Assembly: GCA_903879915.1 (NCBI GenBank)
Contig: CAIRNJ010000052.1
Location: 1-43,622, forward strand
DNA: 43,622 nt
From: an uncultured Elusimicrobia bacterium
GTDB lineage: Bacteria; Elusimicrobiota; Elusimicrobia; Elusimicrobiales; UBA9959
Direction: 5' to 3'
The translations under genes were made by a program, and so were the position numbers. A model generated the notes under the pieces. The model saw only the letters and a list, made by a program, of their open reading frames with translations. It had not been told where the DNA came from and did no database searches. Shown piece after piece: positions 24,483 through 32,997 of the stretch. Each line of letters starts with the position of its first letter. The first letter of the stretch is position 1.

Positions 24483-26057
24483 TTAAAATCCGAAAGAAAG
24501 GCCGGCCCCGAAGCTGTCCACGCCCTTGAAAGACCCGGCCTCCTGAATAAATTTGGATTCCCCGAAGATACCGAAGCCGCTGGCGGACCTGAACGCGAAA
24601 CCGACGCCCGCCATCACAGTGGTAGCGGACCCGCTTTTCTTCGCGTCGAACGTTCCCGGCGTTGAGGTGTCGTTAAGGTGATTGCTGAAATCATAGTGGT
24701 CGATCGTACTTACCCCGGTCTCCACGTTATCGCAACTCACCATAGCCGGCCCGACAAAAAAGTAATAAGAGAAATTCTCGATAGGCAGGGACAGCACCAG
24801 GGAGGCATACACCACGCTGGCGTCCGTATTGCGGGTTCTCACGCCGCTGGTGACATCCATGGTGTTACCCGACTGTATAAGGTCCTGGACATCCTCGGTA
24901 ACCGTTTCTGAAAAACTCAGGTAACCCATATTCCAGGAGACCCAAGTTCCGGGCTTTATTACTCTCATCTCGATGTACGAACCGGTCTTAACGTCCGTGG
25001 CGTCAATGTCATCAAGCTGGGCGTAGGGCATAATATCGAAGCGCGTGCCCGGCATTTTTTTCACCGCGCTGCCTCCGTGTAAGCCGGAGGGTTTTCCGGC
25101 TACTCCCGAACTCACCGCCCCGAGGCCGGGGACGTTGTCCTTCTCCCTGGCATAATACAGCCTGGCTTTGTTCGGATTCTGCCATTTAAAACCGAGCATG
25201 GTCTTTGCGCTATAGCGCGCGGCCATCCACTCCATTAAATTATCGGGCAGCGCTTTCGGGGCTGGAAATTTCAGCTGGCCTTTTCCGGCGGCTTCCTGCA
25301 GAATGGCGCCTTTTCCCGGGGCTGCCGCGGCGGCAACTATTTTCCCCCCGGCGGCCGGAGCCGCGGCGCTTTTCTCCGCTGCAGCCGGAGCCGCGACGTT
25401 TTCCTCGACGGTCTCCCCGGCCGCGCCGCTTTTTCCGGAGGCCTGCGCCTCGTCGTTCTCTTCCGCGTCCGCGCCAGGTCCGCCGCACAGGGATGCCAGG
25501 ATATCCTCGTTGGTTTCTTTGTCAAAAACGGAGCTTATCTCCGCGGCACTTATCCTTTTTATTTTGCCGTTCTTGAACCTGATAAAAACAGCGTCCTTAC
25601 CATAGGCCGCAAGCTCGCCTTTGCGCTCTACCCCGTTCTTCAATACGATCGTTATCTTGGCGTTCTTTTTAACTCCGGGCGCCAGCGCGGCGGAGGTTTC
25701 CGCGGCGGCAGACCGCGGGGCGGCAGGCTTTTTCGCCGCCGAAGGCTTTTCCTTGGCGGCCGGGGTTTCTTCCGCGCCGGATTCTTCCTCGGCCGCGGTG
25801 TCCGCGCTCTGGAGGGAAGGCAGGATATCCTTTTTCGTTTTCCGGTCCACGACCGAATCTATTTCCGCGATATTTATCTTTCTTATTTTGCCGTTCCTGA
25901 ACCTTATGGAAACGGAATCTTTATCCGAGGCCGCAAGCTCGCCTTTGCGCTCCACGCCGTTTTTCAGGACAACGGCCACATCGCGCGAATATCCCCGGCC
26001 GCAAAACAGCGCCGCCAGCAGAATTGCAAGAAATATCGTTTTTGCAGAAGTCCCCAT
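24483..26057 (-). CDS. Outer-membrane beta-barrel protein with duplicated N-terminal module
   Basis: A 524-aa exported protein. After a signal peptide (about 1-24) come two copies of a 50-residue module, VVLKNGVERKGELAA...IRFRNGKIRKI...DSV and IVLKNGVERKGELAA...IRFKNGKIKRI...SSV. They are separated by Ala/Lys/Glu-rich linkers and followed by a long Ala-rich linker. From about 280 to the end the pattern of alternating residues and the terminal Phe (SFGF) indicate a beta-barrel of 8-12 strands. The module resembles small five-stranded (Sm-like) folds often placed on bacterial envelope proteins. The ATG at 26057 is chosen; a GTG at 26120 would add 21 residues. Function unknown. Confidence 0.7.
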   Translation of the reverse strand: MGTSAKTIFLAILLAALFCGRGYSRDVAVVLKNGVERKGELAASDKDSVSIRFRNGKIRKINIAEIDSVVDRKTKKDILPSLQSADTAAEEESGAEETPAAKEKPSAAKKPAAPRSAAAETSAALAPGVKKNAKITIVLKNGVERKGELAAYGKDAVFIRFKNGKIKRISAAEISSVFDKETNEDILASLCGGPGADAEENDEAQASGKSGAAGETVEENVAAPAAAEKSAAAPAAGGKIVAAAAAPGKGAILQEAAGKGQLKFPAPKALPDNLMEWMAARYSAKTMLGFKWQNPNKARLYYAREKDNVPGLGAVSSGVAGKPSGLHGGSAVKKMPGTRFDIMPYAQLDDIDATDVKTGSYIEMRVIKPGTWVSWNMGYLSFSETVTEDVQDLIQSGNTMDVTSGVRTRNTDASVVYASLVLSLPIENFSYYFFVGPAMVSCDNVETGVSTIDHYDFSNHLNDTSTPGTFDAKKSGSATTVMAGVGFAFRSASGFGIFGESKFIQEAGSFKGVDSFGAGLSFGF

Positions 26058-26244
26058 ATGTAACCCTGCGAATATTATACATATAATCTTCCACGCGCTG
26101 ATTAACAGCCGGCTCCGCACCGGTGGCAGAACGGCAAAGCTGCCGCGCTGTGAACAGGGAAACCGGTTCGCCCGGAACAGGCATTCTTACCCGGCGGCAG
26201 GGCGTCACCTTTTTGCAGACCGGTTCTGGCGGCCCGGCATAAGC

Positions 26245-26946
26245 TCACCTGTTTCGGGAAAGATAAGGGGATAACGCCGCAAAAAACAATTCGGCTAGAA
26301 GCCGCGCACCGCGCAGGTTCGGATGCACTCCGTCGGTGGTCAACCGCAGGCCCCGCCGCAAAGCTTTCAGTTCCGCTTTTTCCGGCGTATGGAACACGGC
26401 GTCCAACAGCAGCGCGGCGCTGCCCGGCATGTACGCCGAAGGCCGCGCAGGCAGGCGGGCAAAGAACGGTTTTCTCAGGTCCAGATATAAAATGTTCCGC
26501 GCGGGGTCGGCCAGGCCGGGCAGCGCCGCGGCCAATTCTTCCAGCCGCCTGTTCAACGGGTTAGCCGGGTCCTCCCCTATGCATAAAGGGGACACCAGAA
26601 GAACGCGCCGCGCTTTAGCGCGGAGAGCGCACACCGCCTTTTCATAATACGCCAGAAATTCTTCCGCCGTTCGCGCCCATTGCCCGAAAATAAGTTTTTT
26701 GGGGAGCGCGGGCCAGGGTTCGCGCCGGGCGGCCAGCACGTCGTTGACGCCCACCCACAGCACCGCGATATCGTGGCTTTCAACGGCGGCCGGCCCTTCC
26801 AGCCGCCGGCATAGAGTTATCACGGTGTCGCCGTTGCGCCCGCGGTTCAGCAGTTCGTGCCCGGGCAGTTTTTGCCGCAGGTCCCCGACAAAGGCCGCGC
26901 CGGGCCGGCCCAGCGTCAGGCTGTCGCCCCAGAAAATTACTTTCAT
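26245..26946 (-). CDS. SGNH/GDSL-family hydrolase
   Basis: A 233-aa esterase-type hydrolase. Block I is FWGDSLTLG with catalytic Ser9, block II is NRGRNGDT (oxyanion Gly), block III is VGVNDV (Asn), and block V is TDGVHPNLRG with the Asp-x-x-His pair. No signal peptide is seen, so it is probably cytoplasmic. Its ATG overlaps the GT2 gene stop (ATGA), making it the last gene of a glycan operon. A role in deacylating or acyl-editing a sugar intermediate fits that setting, but the substrate cannot be read from sequence. Confidence 0.88.
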   Translation of the reverse strand: MKVIFWGDSLTLGRPGAAFVGDLRQKLPGHELLNRGRNGDTVITLCRRLEGPAAVESHDIAVLWVGVNDVLAARREPWPALPKKLIFGQWARTAEEFLAYYEKAVCALRAKARRVLLVSPLCIGEDPANPLNRRLEELAAALPGLADPARNILYLDLRKPFFARLPARPSAYMPGSAALLLDAVFHTPEKAELKALRRGLRLTTDGVHPNLRGARLLAELFFAALSPYLSRNR

Positions 26947-27833
26947 TTTTCCAAGTACCGCCCGTAGTCGGAGGCTCCGTCGCCGTCCTGCGGCTGGCGC
27001 GCGGCTTTCCAGCCGTGTTTACAGACCAGGTAAACGAAGCCGCGCGCTATCCTGAAGAACGTCCTGAGCCGGAAAGCGCGCGCCGTCTGCGAGCCGGCGT
27101 TGGGGCCGGCGGCCTGCAAACCCCGGCGCAGCCCGCCGTGAAAAACGAAAGCGTCCGGGACCACGGCCAGCCGCCAGCCGGCGCGGCGCGCCCTGACGGC
27201 GTAATCCAGCTCTTCCAGGTAGCCGAAGCCGAAGCCCTCGTCCAGCGGGCCTATTTCCTCCACTACCTTCCTGCGGATCAGGGTACAGAAGCCCAGCAGC
27301 CAGGCGGCCTCCACGGGCGCGGCCGGGGCCGCGGCAACGGCCCGCCCGAACACGTCCAGCGCGGCAAGTTCGCCGGCGGAGAAAGAGGCGAGGGGCCGCG
27401 GCAGCCGGGCGCACTGCTGCAGTTTGGCGTTGAACGCGCTGTTGCTAACGGGACCGGCCATGCCCAGGCGCTCGTCCGCGTCCAGGGCCGCCTCAAGGCG
27501 GGCCAGCGCCAGCGGCGCGAGGCGGGTATCGCTGTTGCAGACCAGCAGCCTGTCGCCGGTGGCGAGCGACAGGCCTTTGTTCACCGAGCGCACATAGCCC
27601 AGGTTGACGCTGTTTCGGTAATGTACCACGTCGGCCCACTGCTGCGCCGCGCGCGCCAGCGCCTCCGTTTCCCGGCCCAGCGGCGAAGCGTCGTCTATCA
27701 GGACCAGCTCCACCCTGCGCCCGGCGTACAGGCGCAGGCCCGGCAAAAAAAGCCGTTCCAGCATTTCCAGCAGGTAGGCGTCGGCGCTGTAGACCGGCAC
27801 GATAACGCTTATTTTTTCTGGAGGCATGGTCAT
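26943..27833 (-). CDS. Glycosyltransferase family 2 (GT-A fold)
   Basis: A 296-aa cytoplasmic glycosyltransferase. The N-terminal nucleotide-binding strand reads KISVIVPVYSADAYLLEML, followed by ELVLIDDASP, NLGYVRSVNKGL and the metal-binding CNSDTRL (DxD-like). Later FGYLEELDYAVRARRAGW supplies the ED base motif. This layout matches rhamnosyl/GlcNAc-type GT2 enzymes of polysaccharide loci; the sugar is not predictable. The first ATG (27833) has AGGA 7 nt upstream and overlaps the end of the methyltransferase gene. Confidence 0.92.
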   Translation of the reverse strand: MTMPPEKISVIVPVYSADAYLLEMLERLFLPGLRLYAGRRVELVLIDDASPLGRETEALARAAQQWADVVHYRNSVNLGYVRSVNKGLSLATGDRLLVCNSDTRLAPLALARLEAALDADERLGMAGPVSNSAFNAKLQQCARLPRPLASFSAGELAALDVFGRAVAAAPAAPVEAAWLLGFCTLIRRKVVEEIGPLDEGFGFGYLEELDYAVRARRAGWRLAVVPDAFVFHGGLRRGLQAAGPNAGSQTARAFRLRTFFRIARGFVYLVCKHGWKAARQPQDGDGASDYGRYLEK

Positions 27834-27837
27834 GGTT

Positions 27838-28659
27838 TCATCCTGGCAGGCGCAGCGCGCCTATGCCGTAGCTTTTCTGCGAACTGTCGGCGATGAACTC
27901 GGCGCGGGCGCCGGGCAGGGCCGTCTCCAGCCAGAAGCGCCGCACCGCCACGCCGTGCTCCTCGAAGCCGGGCTGGATGTCGTGGAAGGCTATCACTCCG
28001 CCGGGCTTGACGAAACCGGCGTAGTTCTCATAATCGGACTTCACCCCGTCCCAGGTATGGTCCCCGTCTATGAACAGCAGGTCGAGCTTGCGGCCTGCCA
28101 GGGCCGCGCGGAACTTTTCGCGCGTGGCCGGCAGTTTAGAATCCCCGTCTATAAGGCGCAGTTCCTGCCCTGGGCCGGCCATCGCCCTGAGCAGCGGCGC
28201 GCGCCAGGCGCCCTTGTTCAGCAGCGGTATGAGCCCGCTGAAAGCGCCGCCGGGAAGGTCGAGGCTGACTACCAGCGCGCCGGGCGCGGCCGCCCGGCAC
28301 AGGAGGGCCAGCGTGCCGCCTTTCGCGCGCCCTATCTCGGCCACCGCCGCGGGCGGCGCGGGAAAAAATTCTTTCAGGAACGGGATTATCTCGGCGCGGT
28401 GCTGCAGCGCCCCCACCAGCGGCCGGCCGGGGCCCAGCACGAAATCCGCGGTTTCCCCGATGCCGCCGGAGGCCAGTTCCGCCAGCCTGCGCAGGCAGAA
28501 AAAATAATAGGCGGGCGGCAGCAGCGCCGCCGGCAGCGCGGCCAGCCACCGCGGCCAGCCCGGCACGCCCGCCGCCAGAAAGCCGGCCGCGCCCAGCAGC
28601 AGCATGGCCGTCAGCCTGAAATACAGCTCGGCGCGGCTTTTTTCCCCGTCTTCGCTCAT
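27838..28659 (-). CDS. Class I SAM methyltransferase with N-terminal membrane hairpin
   Basis: A 273-aa protein. Residues about 14-55 form two hydrophobic segments separated by GVPGWPRW, then a Methyltransf_24-like domain: AEIGRAKGGTLALL (SAM-binding loop), then DLPGG, then LDLLFIDGDHTWDGVKSDYENY and KPGGVIAFHDI. The same fold is found in cephalosporin hydroxylase-like and sugar O-methyltransferases. A TTG start six bases upstream is possible; the ATG at 28659 is preferred. It lies 21 nt after the radical SAM gene and overlaps the GT2 gene, so it probably methylates a glycan or lipid-linked sugar at the membrane. Confidence 0.82.
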   Translation of the reverse strand: MSEDGEKSRAELYFRLTAMLLLGAAGFLAAGVPGWPRWLAALPAALLPPAYYFFCLRRLAELASGGIGETADFVLGPGRPLVGALQHRAEIIPFLKEFFPAPPAAVAEIGRAKGGTLALLCRAAAPGALVVSLDLPGGAFSGLIPLLNKGAWRAPLLRAMAGPGQELRLIDGDSKLPATREKFRAALAGRKLDLLFIDGDHTWDGVKSDYENYAGFVKPGGVIAFHDIQPGFEEHGVAVRRFWLETALPGARAEFIADSSQKSYGIGALRLPG

Positions 28660-28680
28660 AAGCAAGGTCAGGCCGGCGCC

Positions 28681-29631
28681 TCAGCGCCGGTCTTTCTCCG
28701 TTCTCCCGCGCTTCATGGCGTCCAGCACCCGGCGCATGTCGTGGAAAGCCCGGGGCAGGCGCGCGGCCTTGCCGGGCGGCACCGCCACCGTGGCGCCGCT
28801 CCGCGCCATGCAGCGGCGGCAGATCTCGAAGATCCATTTTCCGCCCATTATCTTCCTGCGCGCGGCCAGGAAAGCGGGGGCGTTCCAGATCTCGTAAAGG
28901 TCCTTTTCTCCGACGTTGCCGAACACGTAGGAGGAGGTGCAGTCGTTGTTGCAGAGCAGCACGTTGCCCAGGCAGTCCACCGCGGCCGACTCCACGTCGC
29001 AGCAATGCAGGTAAGGGACGCGGTTCACGTCGGCCAGGCCGCCCTTGTTATTAAGCAGCCCTACGTTCTCCCACCACACGTTGTACTGCCTGTAATAATT
29101 GACCACCCAGAAATCGGCCAGCTTCGGATAGTCGCGCTCCAGCGCGCGCAGCGCCGCGGCCGTCGGCGCCGGCAGCGTTGCGGAATGCTGCGAGATGGAC
29201 AGCACGTCCATGCCCGCTTTTTTAAGGCTGAGAAATCTTTTGACGGTGAGCAGGTCGCCGTTGGTGAACACTATCAGCTTAGCCCCGGGCAGCCGCGCCC
29301 GGGCCAGGCCCAGCCATTCCTCAAGCCGCTCGTCGGTAAGCGGCTCGCCGTAGATATTGAAAAAGATCTTTTCAGTGTAGCCATGCGCGGCCAGGGAGTC
29401 GAGCACCCTGCGGTAGAGCTCCGGGGCCATCCGCAGGCGCGGGATCCGCATGGAAGAGTGGGGCGGGCAATAGGGGCAATTGCGGGTGCATTCCGTGGTG
29501 GTTTCCAGCGCCACCATCCTGAAAGTCAGCGGGTCGCGCAGGAAAGGGACCAGGCCGAGCGCCAGGTCATAGAGGCGCCGGCCCAAGCGGAATACCTGCA
29601 TTTCCCAGGTAAGTTTTCTGACTGGGGACAT
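28681..29631 (-). CDS. Radical SAM protein with SPASM-like C-terminal cysteines
   Basis: A 316-aa radical SAM enzyme. The 4Fe-4S motif CxxxCxxC is CTRNCPYC (about residues 48-55) after the strand ALETTTE, followed by the GEP-like IYGEPL. The C-terminal part carries CCDVE, DCLGNVLLCNNDC, GNVGEKDLYEIWN and ICRRC, a cysteine set of the SPASM/twitch type that binds extra clusters. Such proteins modify peptides or sugars. It heads the operon with a methyltransferase, GT2 and SGNH hydrolase, arguing for a glycan or glycopeptide. The ATG at 29631 lacks a clear ribosome site; Met11 is an alternative start. Confidence 0.85.
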   Translation of the reverse strand: MSPVRKLTWEMQVFRLGRRLYDLALGLVPFLRDPLTFRMVALETTTECTRNCPYCPPHSSMRIPRLRMAPELYRRVLDSLAAHGYTEKIFFNIYGEPLTDERLEEWLGLARARLPGAKLIVFTNGDLLTVKRFLSLKKAGMDVLSISQHSATLPAPTAAALRALERDYPKLADFWVVNYYRQYNVWWENVGLLNNKGGLADVNRVPYLHCCDVESAAVDCLGNVLLCNNDCTSSYVFGNVGEKDLYEIWNAPAFLAARRKIMGGKWIFEICRRCMARSGATVAVPPGKAARLPRAFHDMRRVLDAMKRGRTEKDRR

Positions 29632-29660
29632 TGAGCTAATAATACAAAATTGCTGGGGGA

Positions 29661-29673
29661 GGGGACGCTTTTA
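29661..29673. repeat. Half REP-like end at a stop codon
   Basis: GGGGAGGGGACGCTTTTA has the GGGGACG boundary of the REP-like family, but no matching arm is found within about 100 bp. It overlaps the stop codon of the minus-strand gene at 29671, so it may be a decayed element. Confidence 0.4.
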
Positions 29674-30570
29674 CTGCTTATAGATCTCCAGCGCGCCGCC
29701 CGCCAGCCTGAACCCGTAGCCAGTTTCGAAGGACGGAAAGCTGACGCCGGCGGAATTTATTTCGGAAACGCTGAAAGTGTAGGAGGAACCCCTTTCCACC
29801 ACCGGGAACTGGATAAGCAGCACCATCAGCTTCGGGCCGAACCTGGCGCCCTCGGGGCCCTGCACGATCTCGCTGCCGTAGGCCAGTTTATAAGGCAGGG
29901 AAAGCTGAACATCGGTGCTCTTCTGCGCCACCGCGTCCGCCACTTTCTGCAGCGTGGAGCTCAGCGCCACGCCGCGGGGGCCCTTGATCTCGAGCTTGCT
30001 GCTCTCCGGGCTGGAAACGTTGGCGTAAGCTTTTACAACGTACGCCTCGCCGTCTATCGTTACCGTCCTGGAGCCGTGCATCAATATGCCCCAGTTCAAT
30101 ATTGCCATGGCCGGAACGAAATAACTCTCGTTGTTCTCCGTGGTAAGCACAAGGAAGATCCTGTCCTTGGTAGCGCAGGAGCCGCCGCCGTTGGGGCAGT
30201 TCGAGGCCTTGTACGTGCTGACGTACACTTTCTTGCCGGCGCCGGTGGTAAAAAAAACATCGGGCTTGAGATAGGCGTTCTTTATGGACTCCAGGTTTAT
30301 GGAAGCCGCGGCTCCTTTTTCTATCCCCTTTAGTTCGTACTTCACGGCTTTCATGGAAGTTGCGGCGGTATCGCCGTAGCCGAAGCAGCGGAAAATATCC
30401 GGGAGCGCAGCCTGCCCCGCGGCGGCCGCCGGGGCGGAAACTTCGGGAATGGAAACGGCCTCGCTCCGGAGGCCGGCGGAGCTCAGCGCTTTGTTTTCCT
30501 GCGCTGAAGCAGGGAACATAAAATTTAAGGATAACAAACCAACTGCGGCAACCTTGGCGATATTTTTCAA
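29671..30570 (-). CDS. Secreted protein of unknown function, TTG start
   Basis: A 299-aa exported protein. Starting at the TTG at 30570-30568, with GGAGG 5 nt upstream, gives a classic signal peptide (L/MKNIAKVAAVGLLSLNFMFPASA, cut before QENK). A longer ORF to 30642 lacks one. The mature protein is strand-rich with a Cys pair in SNCPNGGGSCATKD that may form a disulfide, plus one Cys in FRCFGYGD. No family is recognised. It is upstream of the glycan operon on the same strand but separated by a half REP. A GGCCC-motif cluster lies upstream at 30640-30685, as near the C11 proteases. Confidence 0.72.
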   Translation of the reverse strand: MKNIAKVAAVGLLSLNFMFPASAQENKALSSAGLRSEAVSIPEVSAPAAAAGQAALPDIFRCFGYGDTAATSMKAVKYELKGIEKGAAASINLESIKNAYLKPDVFFTTGAGKKVYVSTYKASNCPNGGGSCATKDRIFLVLTTENNESYFVPAMAILNWGILMHGSRTVTIDGEAYVVKAYANVSSPESSKLEIKGPRGVALSSTLQKVADAVAQKSTDVQLSLPYKLAYGSEIVQGPEGARFGPKLMVLLIQFPVVERGSSYTFSVSEINSAGVSFPSFETGYGFRLAGGALEIYKQ

Positions 30571-30699
30571 GCTACCCTCCCGCGTTAACCGTTCTACCGT
30601 CATCATGTTATACCAGCGCGGACGGCACGGCTCAAGAACCATAAGGCCCGCTCTTTAGAAGTAAGCGGCCTATAGGGCTATGGGCACTTGAAGACCCAA

Positions 30700-30734
30700 A
30701 TAAAAACCCCGCTATCTTCAGCGGGGTTTTTCTA
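30700..30734. terminator. Bidirectional terminator after the DUF4097 gene
   Basis: Stem AAAAACCCCGCT/AGCGGGGTTTTT with a short ATCTTC loop; T-runs follow on both strands. It lies about 60 nt beyond the stop of the gene at 30792 (-). Confidence 0.92.
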
Positions 30735-30791
30735 TTACGGCGAGCAGGCCCGGGGCCGCCGCCGGCCCCGCAGCCGCCTGCGGAAGTCTTC

Positions 30792-31526
30792 TCAGCGCTT
30801 CTTGATATCCACGCTGCCGGCGCCGGTCTTTACGTCCAGCTTAAAAGCGGCGGCGCTGTCGCTGGCCAGCTCGCTGTTGAAGCTGCCGGCCCCGCTGCTG
30901 TGGCTGATCTTTAGCTTGCTGTCGGCCGGGAAAGCCAGCTTTATGGTGCCCGCGCCCGACTTTATCGAGGCCGAGCCGGCCTTGGGCGCCCTGGTCCAGG
31001 CCAGGTCTACCGTGCCGGCCCCGCTCTTGCACTGGAAAGCTTCGGAGTAGATCTCGCCGGAGATCCGCCCTGCGCCGCTGGTAAGGTCCAGCGCCCCGGC
31101 CAGCCCCGCGAACTTAACGCCGCCGGCCCCGGAGACGACCTCCGCCCCGGCGGTGAAAGCCCCGGCCTCTACGCTGCCGGCGCCGGTCTTTATATTAAGC
31201 TTCAGGCCGGCGGGAGCCGTCACGGAAAAACCGGCTTTGCAGCCGTCCATGCCCAGCTTGAACCATTTAGCTTTCTTCGTTTTCGCGGCAAGGAAAACCA
31301 CCCCGCCGCGGACCTCGGCCGTTATTTCGCATTTATCCGCTTTATATTCGCCTGTCTGCTCGGCTTTTACGGAAGCGCCGGCCGCCGGAATAAATTTAAG
31401 GTCACCCGACTCGGTCTGCGCCTGCACCGCGGTTATTCCCGCCGCGGGGAATTCCCAGTTTCTGGCCGTTTCGGCCGCCATGCAGTTACCACTCAGCATC
31501 ATCAGCGCGCACACGATAGTTTTCAT
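30792..31526 (-). CDS. Secreted DUF4097-type beta-solenoid protein
   Basis: A 244-aa exported protein with a signal peptide (1-18, ending NCMAA) and a series of short repeats built on SGAG/TGAG (TGAGSVEAGAF, SGAGGVKFAGL, SGAGRISGEIY, SGAGTVDLAW, SGAGTIKLAF, SGAGSFNSEL, TGAGSVDIKK). They make a right-handed beta-solenoid of the DUF4097/'putative adhesin' type. Members are often linked to envelope stress regulators, but their role is unsettled. AAGGAG lies 8 nt before the ATG. The gene is flanked by terminators and looks monocistronic. Confidence 0.85.
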   Translation of the reverse strand: MKTIVCALMMLSGNCMAAETARNWEFPAAGITAVQAQTESGDLKFIPAAGASVKAEQTGEYKADKCEITAEVRGGVVFLAAKTKKAKWFKLGMDGCKAGFSVTAPAGLKLNIKTGAGSVEAGAFTAGAEVVSGAGGVKFAGLAGALDLTSGAGRISGEIYSEAFQCKSGAGTVDLAWTRAPKAGSASIKSGAGTIKLAFPADSKLKISHSSGAGSFNSELASDSAAAFKLDVKTGAGSVDIKKR

Positions 31527-31569
31527 ATGTTATATCTCCTTTAACTAATAAGCCGCTCCAGCAAGGGGA

Positions 31570-31651
31570 GGGGACGTATTTGACTATTTGACTATTTGCG
31601 GGCGAAACGTTGGCTTTGTTAATAAATAGTCAAATAGTCAAATACGTCCCC
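31570..31651. repeat. REP-like element, 28-bp perfect inverted repeat
   Basis: Arms 31570-31597 and 31624-31651 are exact reverse complements beginning GGGGACGTATTTGACTATTT; the inner TTTTTGAC of the copies at 9507 and 14023 is replaced by TATTTGAC on both arms. The compensating change on both arms indicates selection for pairing. It lies 6 nt beyond the stop of cinA. Confidence 0.9.
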
Positions 31652-31657
31652 ACCTCC

Positions 31658-32878
31658 TTAAATTATTTTCCGCAGTTCATCCAGGATGAAATTCGCGGCG
31701 CAGGCCCGTATATAGGCGCGGGTCTTGAAAAATTGCCGCCGGAACACTCTTACGCCTTTTTTTCCGGCCAGCGCGAAAAATACCAGCCCCACGGGCTTCG
31801 CGGCCGTGCCGCCGTCGGGCCCGGCGATGCCGGTCACCGACAGTGCGTAATCGCTTTTAAAAAGTTTCCGCGCGCCCAGCGCCATTTCCCGCGCGCTCTG
31901 CATGGACACCGCGCCGTATTTCTTCAGCGTGGCGGAGCGCACCCCCAGCAGTTTTATTTTAGCGGCGTCGGAATAGGCAACCGCGCCGCCCTGCAGATAG
32001 GCCGAACTGCCCGGCACGGAAGTAAGCAGCTCCGACACCAGCCCGCCGGTGCACGACTCGGCCGTGGCTGCGGTCTTTCCCGCGGCGGAGAGTTTTTTCC
32101 CCACGGCGGAAGCCAACGTTTCGTCTTCAAAGCCGTAGATCCTGTCCGCCAGTATTTTCACGGCTGCCGCTTTTATTTTTTCCGTCAAACCCGAGCCCGC
32201 CGGCGCGGCGGCTATGAATTCCACGGTATAAGGCCCGGCCAGGATGGTGTACGCAGCTGTCGGGAATTTTTTCATCACCGGGCGCAGCAGCGCCTCGGCC
32301 TGCGGCTCCCAGAGGCCGGCTATCTTAAATTTCACCGAGGCCACGGCCGGCGCGCCGGGGAACGCCGCCTTTATTTCCGCGTTCAGGCACTGCCCGAACA
32401 TAGGCTCCCATTCCAGGCGCGGCCCCGGCAGCAGCACCATCAGCTTGCGCCCTTTGCGCAGGAGCTCGCCGAAAGCGGTGCCGTTGTCGTTCCTGATATA
32501 TTTCGCCCCGGCCACCAGCCGGCACTGGTCCTTGAGATTGGGCAGCCGCACGCGCGCCCCGTATCTCTCGCGCAGTATGCCTTCGCATTCCTTCGAGTGG
32601 TAAATGGAGCGCCCGAGCACCCGCGCCGCGGCGGCCCGGGTAAGGTCGTCGAAAGTAGGGCCCAGCCCGCCGCAGACCAGCACCAGATCGGCGCGCGAGA
32701 GCGCGCCCCGCATGCAGGAGGCTATGTCCTCGAGCCCGTCCCCGCAGGATTGTTCGCGCGTTATAGCGAAACCCAGCGGCGCCAGACGTTCGTAAAAAAG
32801 GGGCACGTACAGGTTAAGTTTGCCGCCGAGCAGTTCCGAGCCGGTGCAGATAATTTCAGCCTTAAGGCGCGCGTTCAT
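31658..32878 (-). CDS. cinA: CinA-like competence/damage-inducible protein
   Basis: A 406-aa two-domain protein. The N-terminal MoCF/CinA domain (about 6-170) has CTGSELLGGKLN and CGGLGPTFDDLTR and is linked in the family to ADP-ribose pyrophosphatase activity. The C-terminal PncC domain (about 250-406) has ATAESCTGGLVSELLTSVPG, VAYSDAAK and VTGIAGPDGGTAAKPVG, which deamidates nicotinamide mononucleotide to salvage pyridine nucleotides. The start at 32878 begins MNARLKAEIICTGSELL and gives the normal family length; the longer ORF to 32983 runs into the insertion sequence. The insertion sequence lies 26 bp upstream, probably cutting the gene off from its native promoter. Confidence 0.93.
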   Translation of the reverse strand: MNARLKAEIICTGSELLGGKLNLYVPLFYERLAPLGFAITREQSCGDGLEDIASCMRGALSRADLVLVCGGLGPTFDDLTRAAAARVLGRSIYHSKECEGILRERYGARVRLPNLKDQCRLVAGAKYIRNDNGTAFGELLRKGRKLMVLLPGPRLEWEPMFGQCLNAEIKAAFPGAPAVASVKFKIAGLWEPQAEALLRPVMKKFPTAAYTILAGPYTVEFIAAAPAGSGLTEKIKAAAVKILADRIYGFEDETLASAVGKKLSAAGKTAATAESCTGGLVSELLTSVPGSSAYLQGGAVAYSDAAKIKLLGVRSATLKKYGAVSMQSAREMALGARKLFKSDYALSVTGIAGPDGGTAAKPVGLVFFALAGKKGVRVFRRQFFKTRAYIRACAANFILDELRKII

Positions 32879-32997
32879 AGCAGAAAGGGTACCAAATAGA
32901 TAAGATGAATGAGCCAGCGGCCCCCAGTAGGTTATAATAACGCGGGTTATTCCGGCGAACCGGAACCTATCCGCATATAACACGGAGGCGCTGACTC

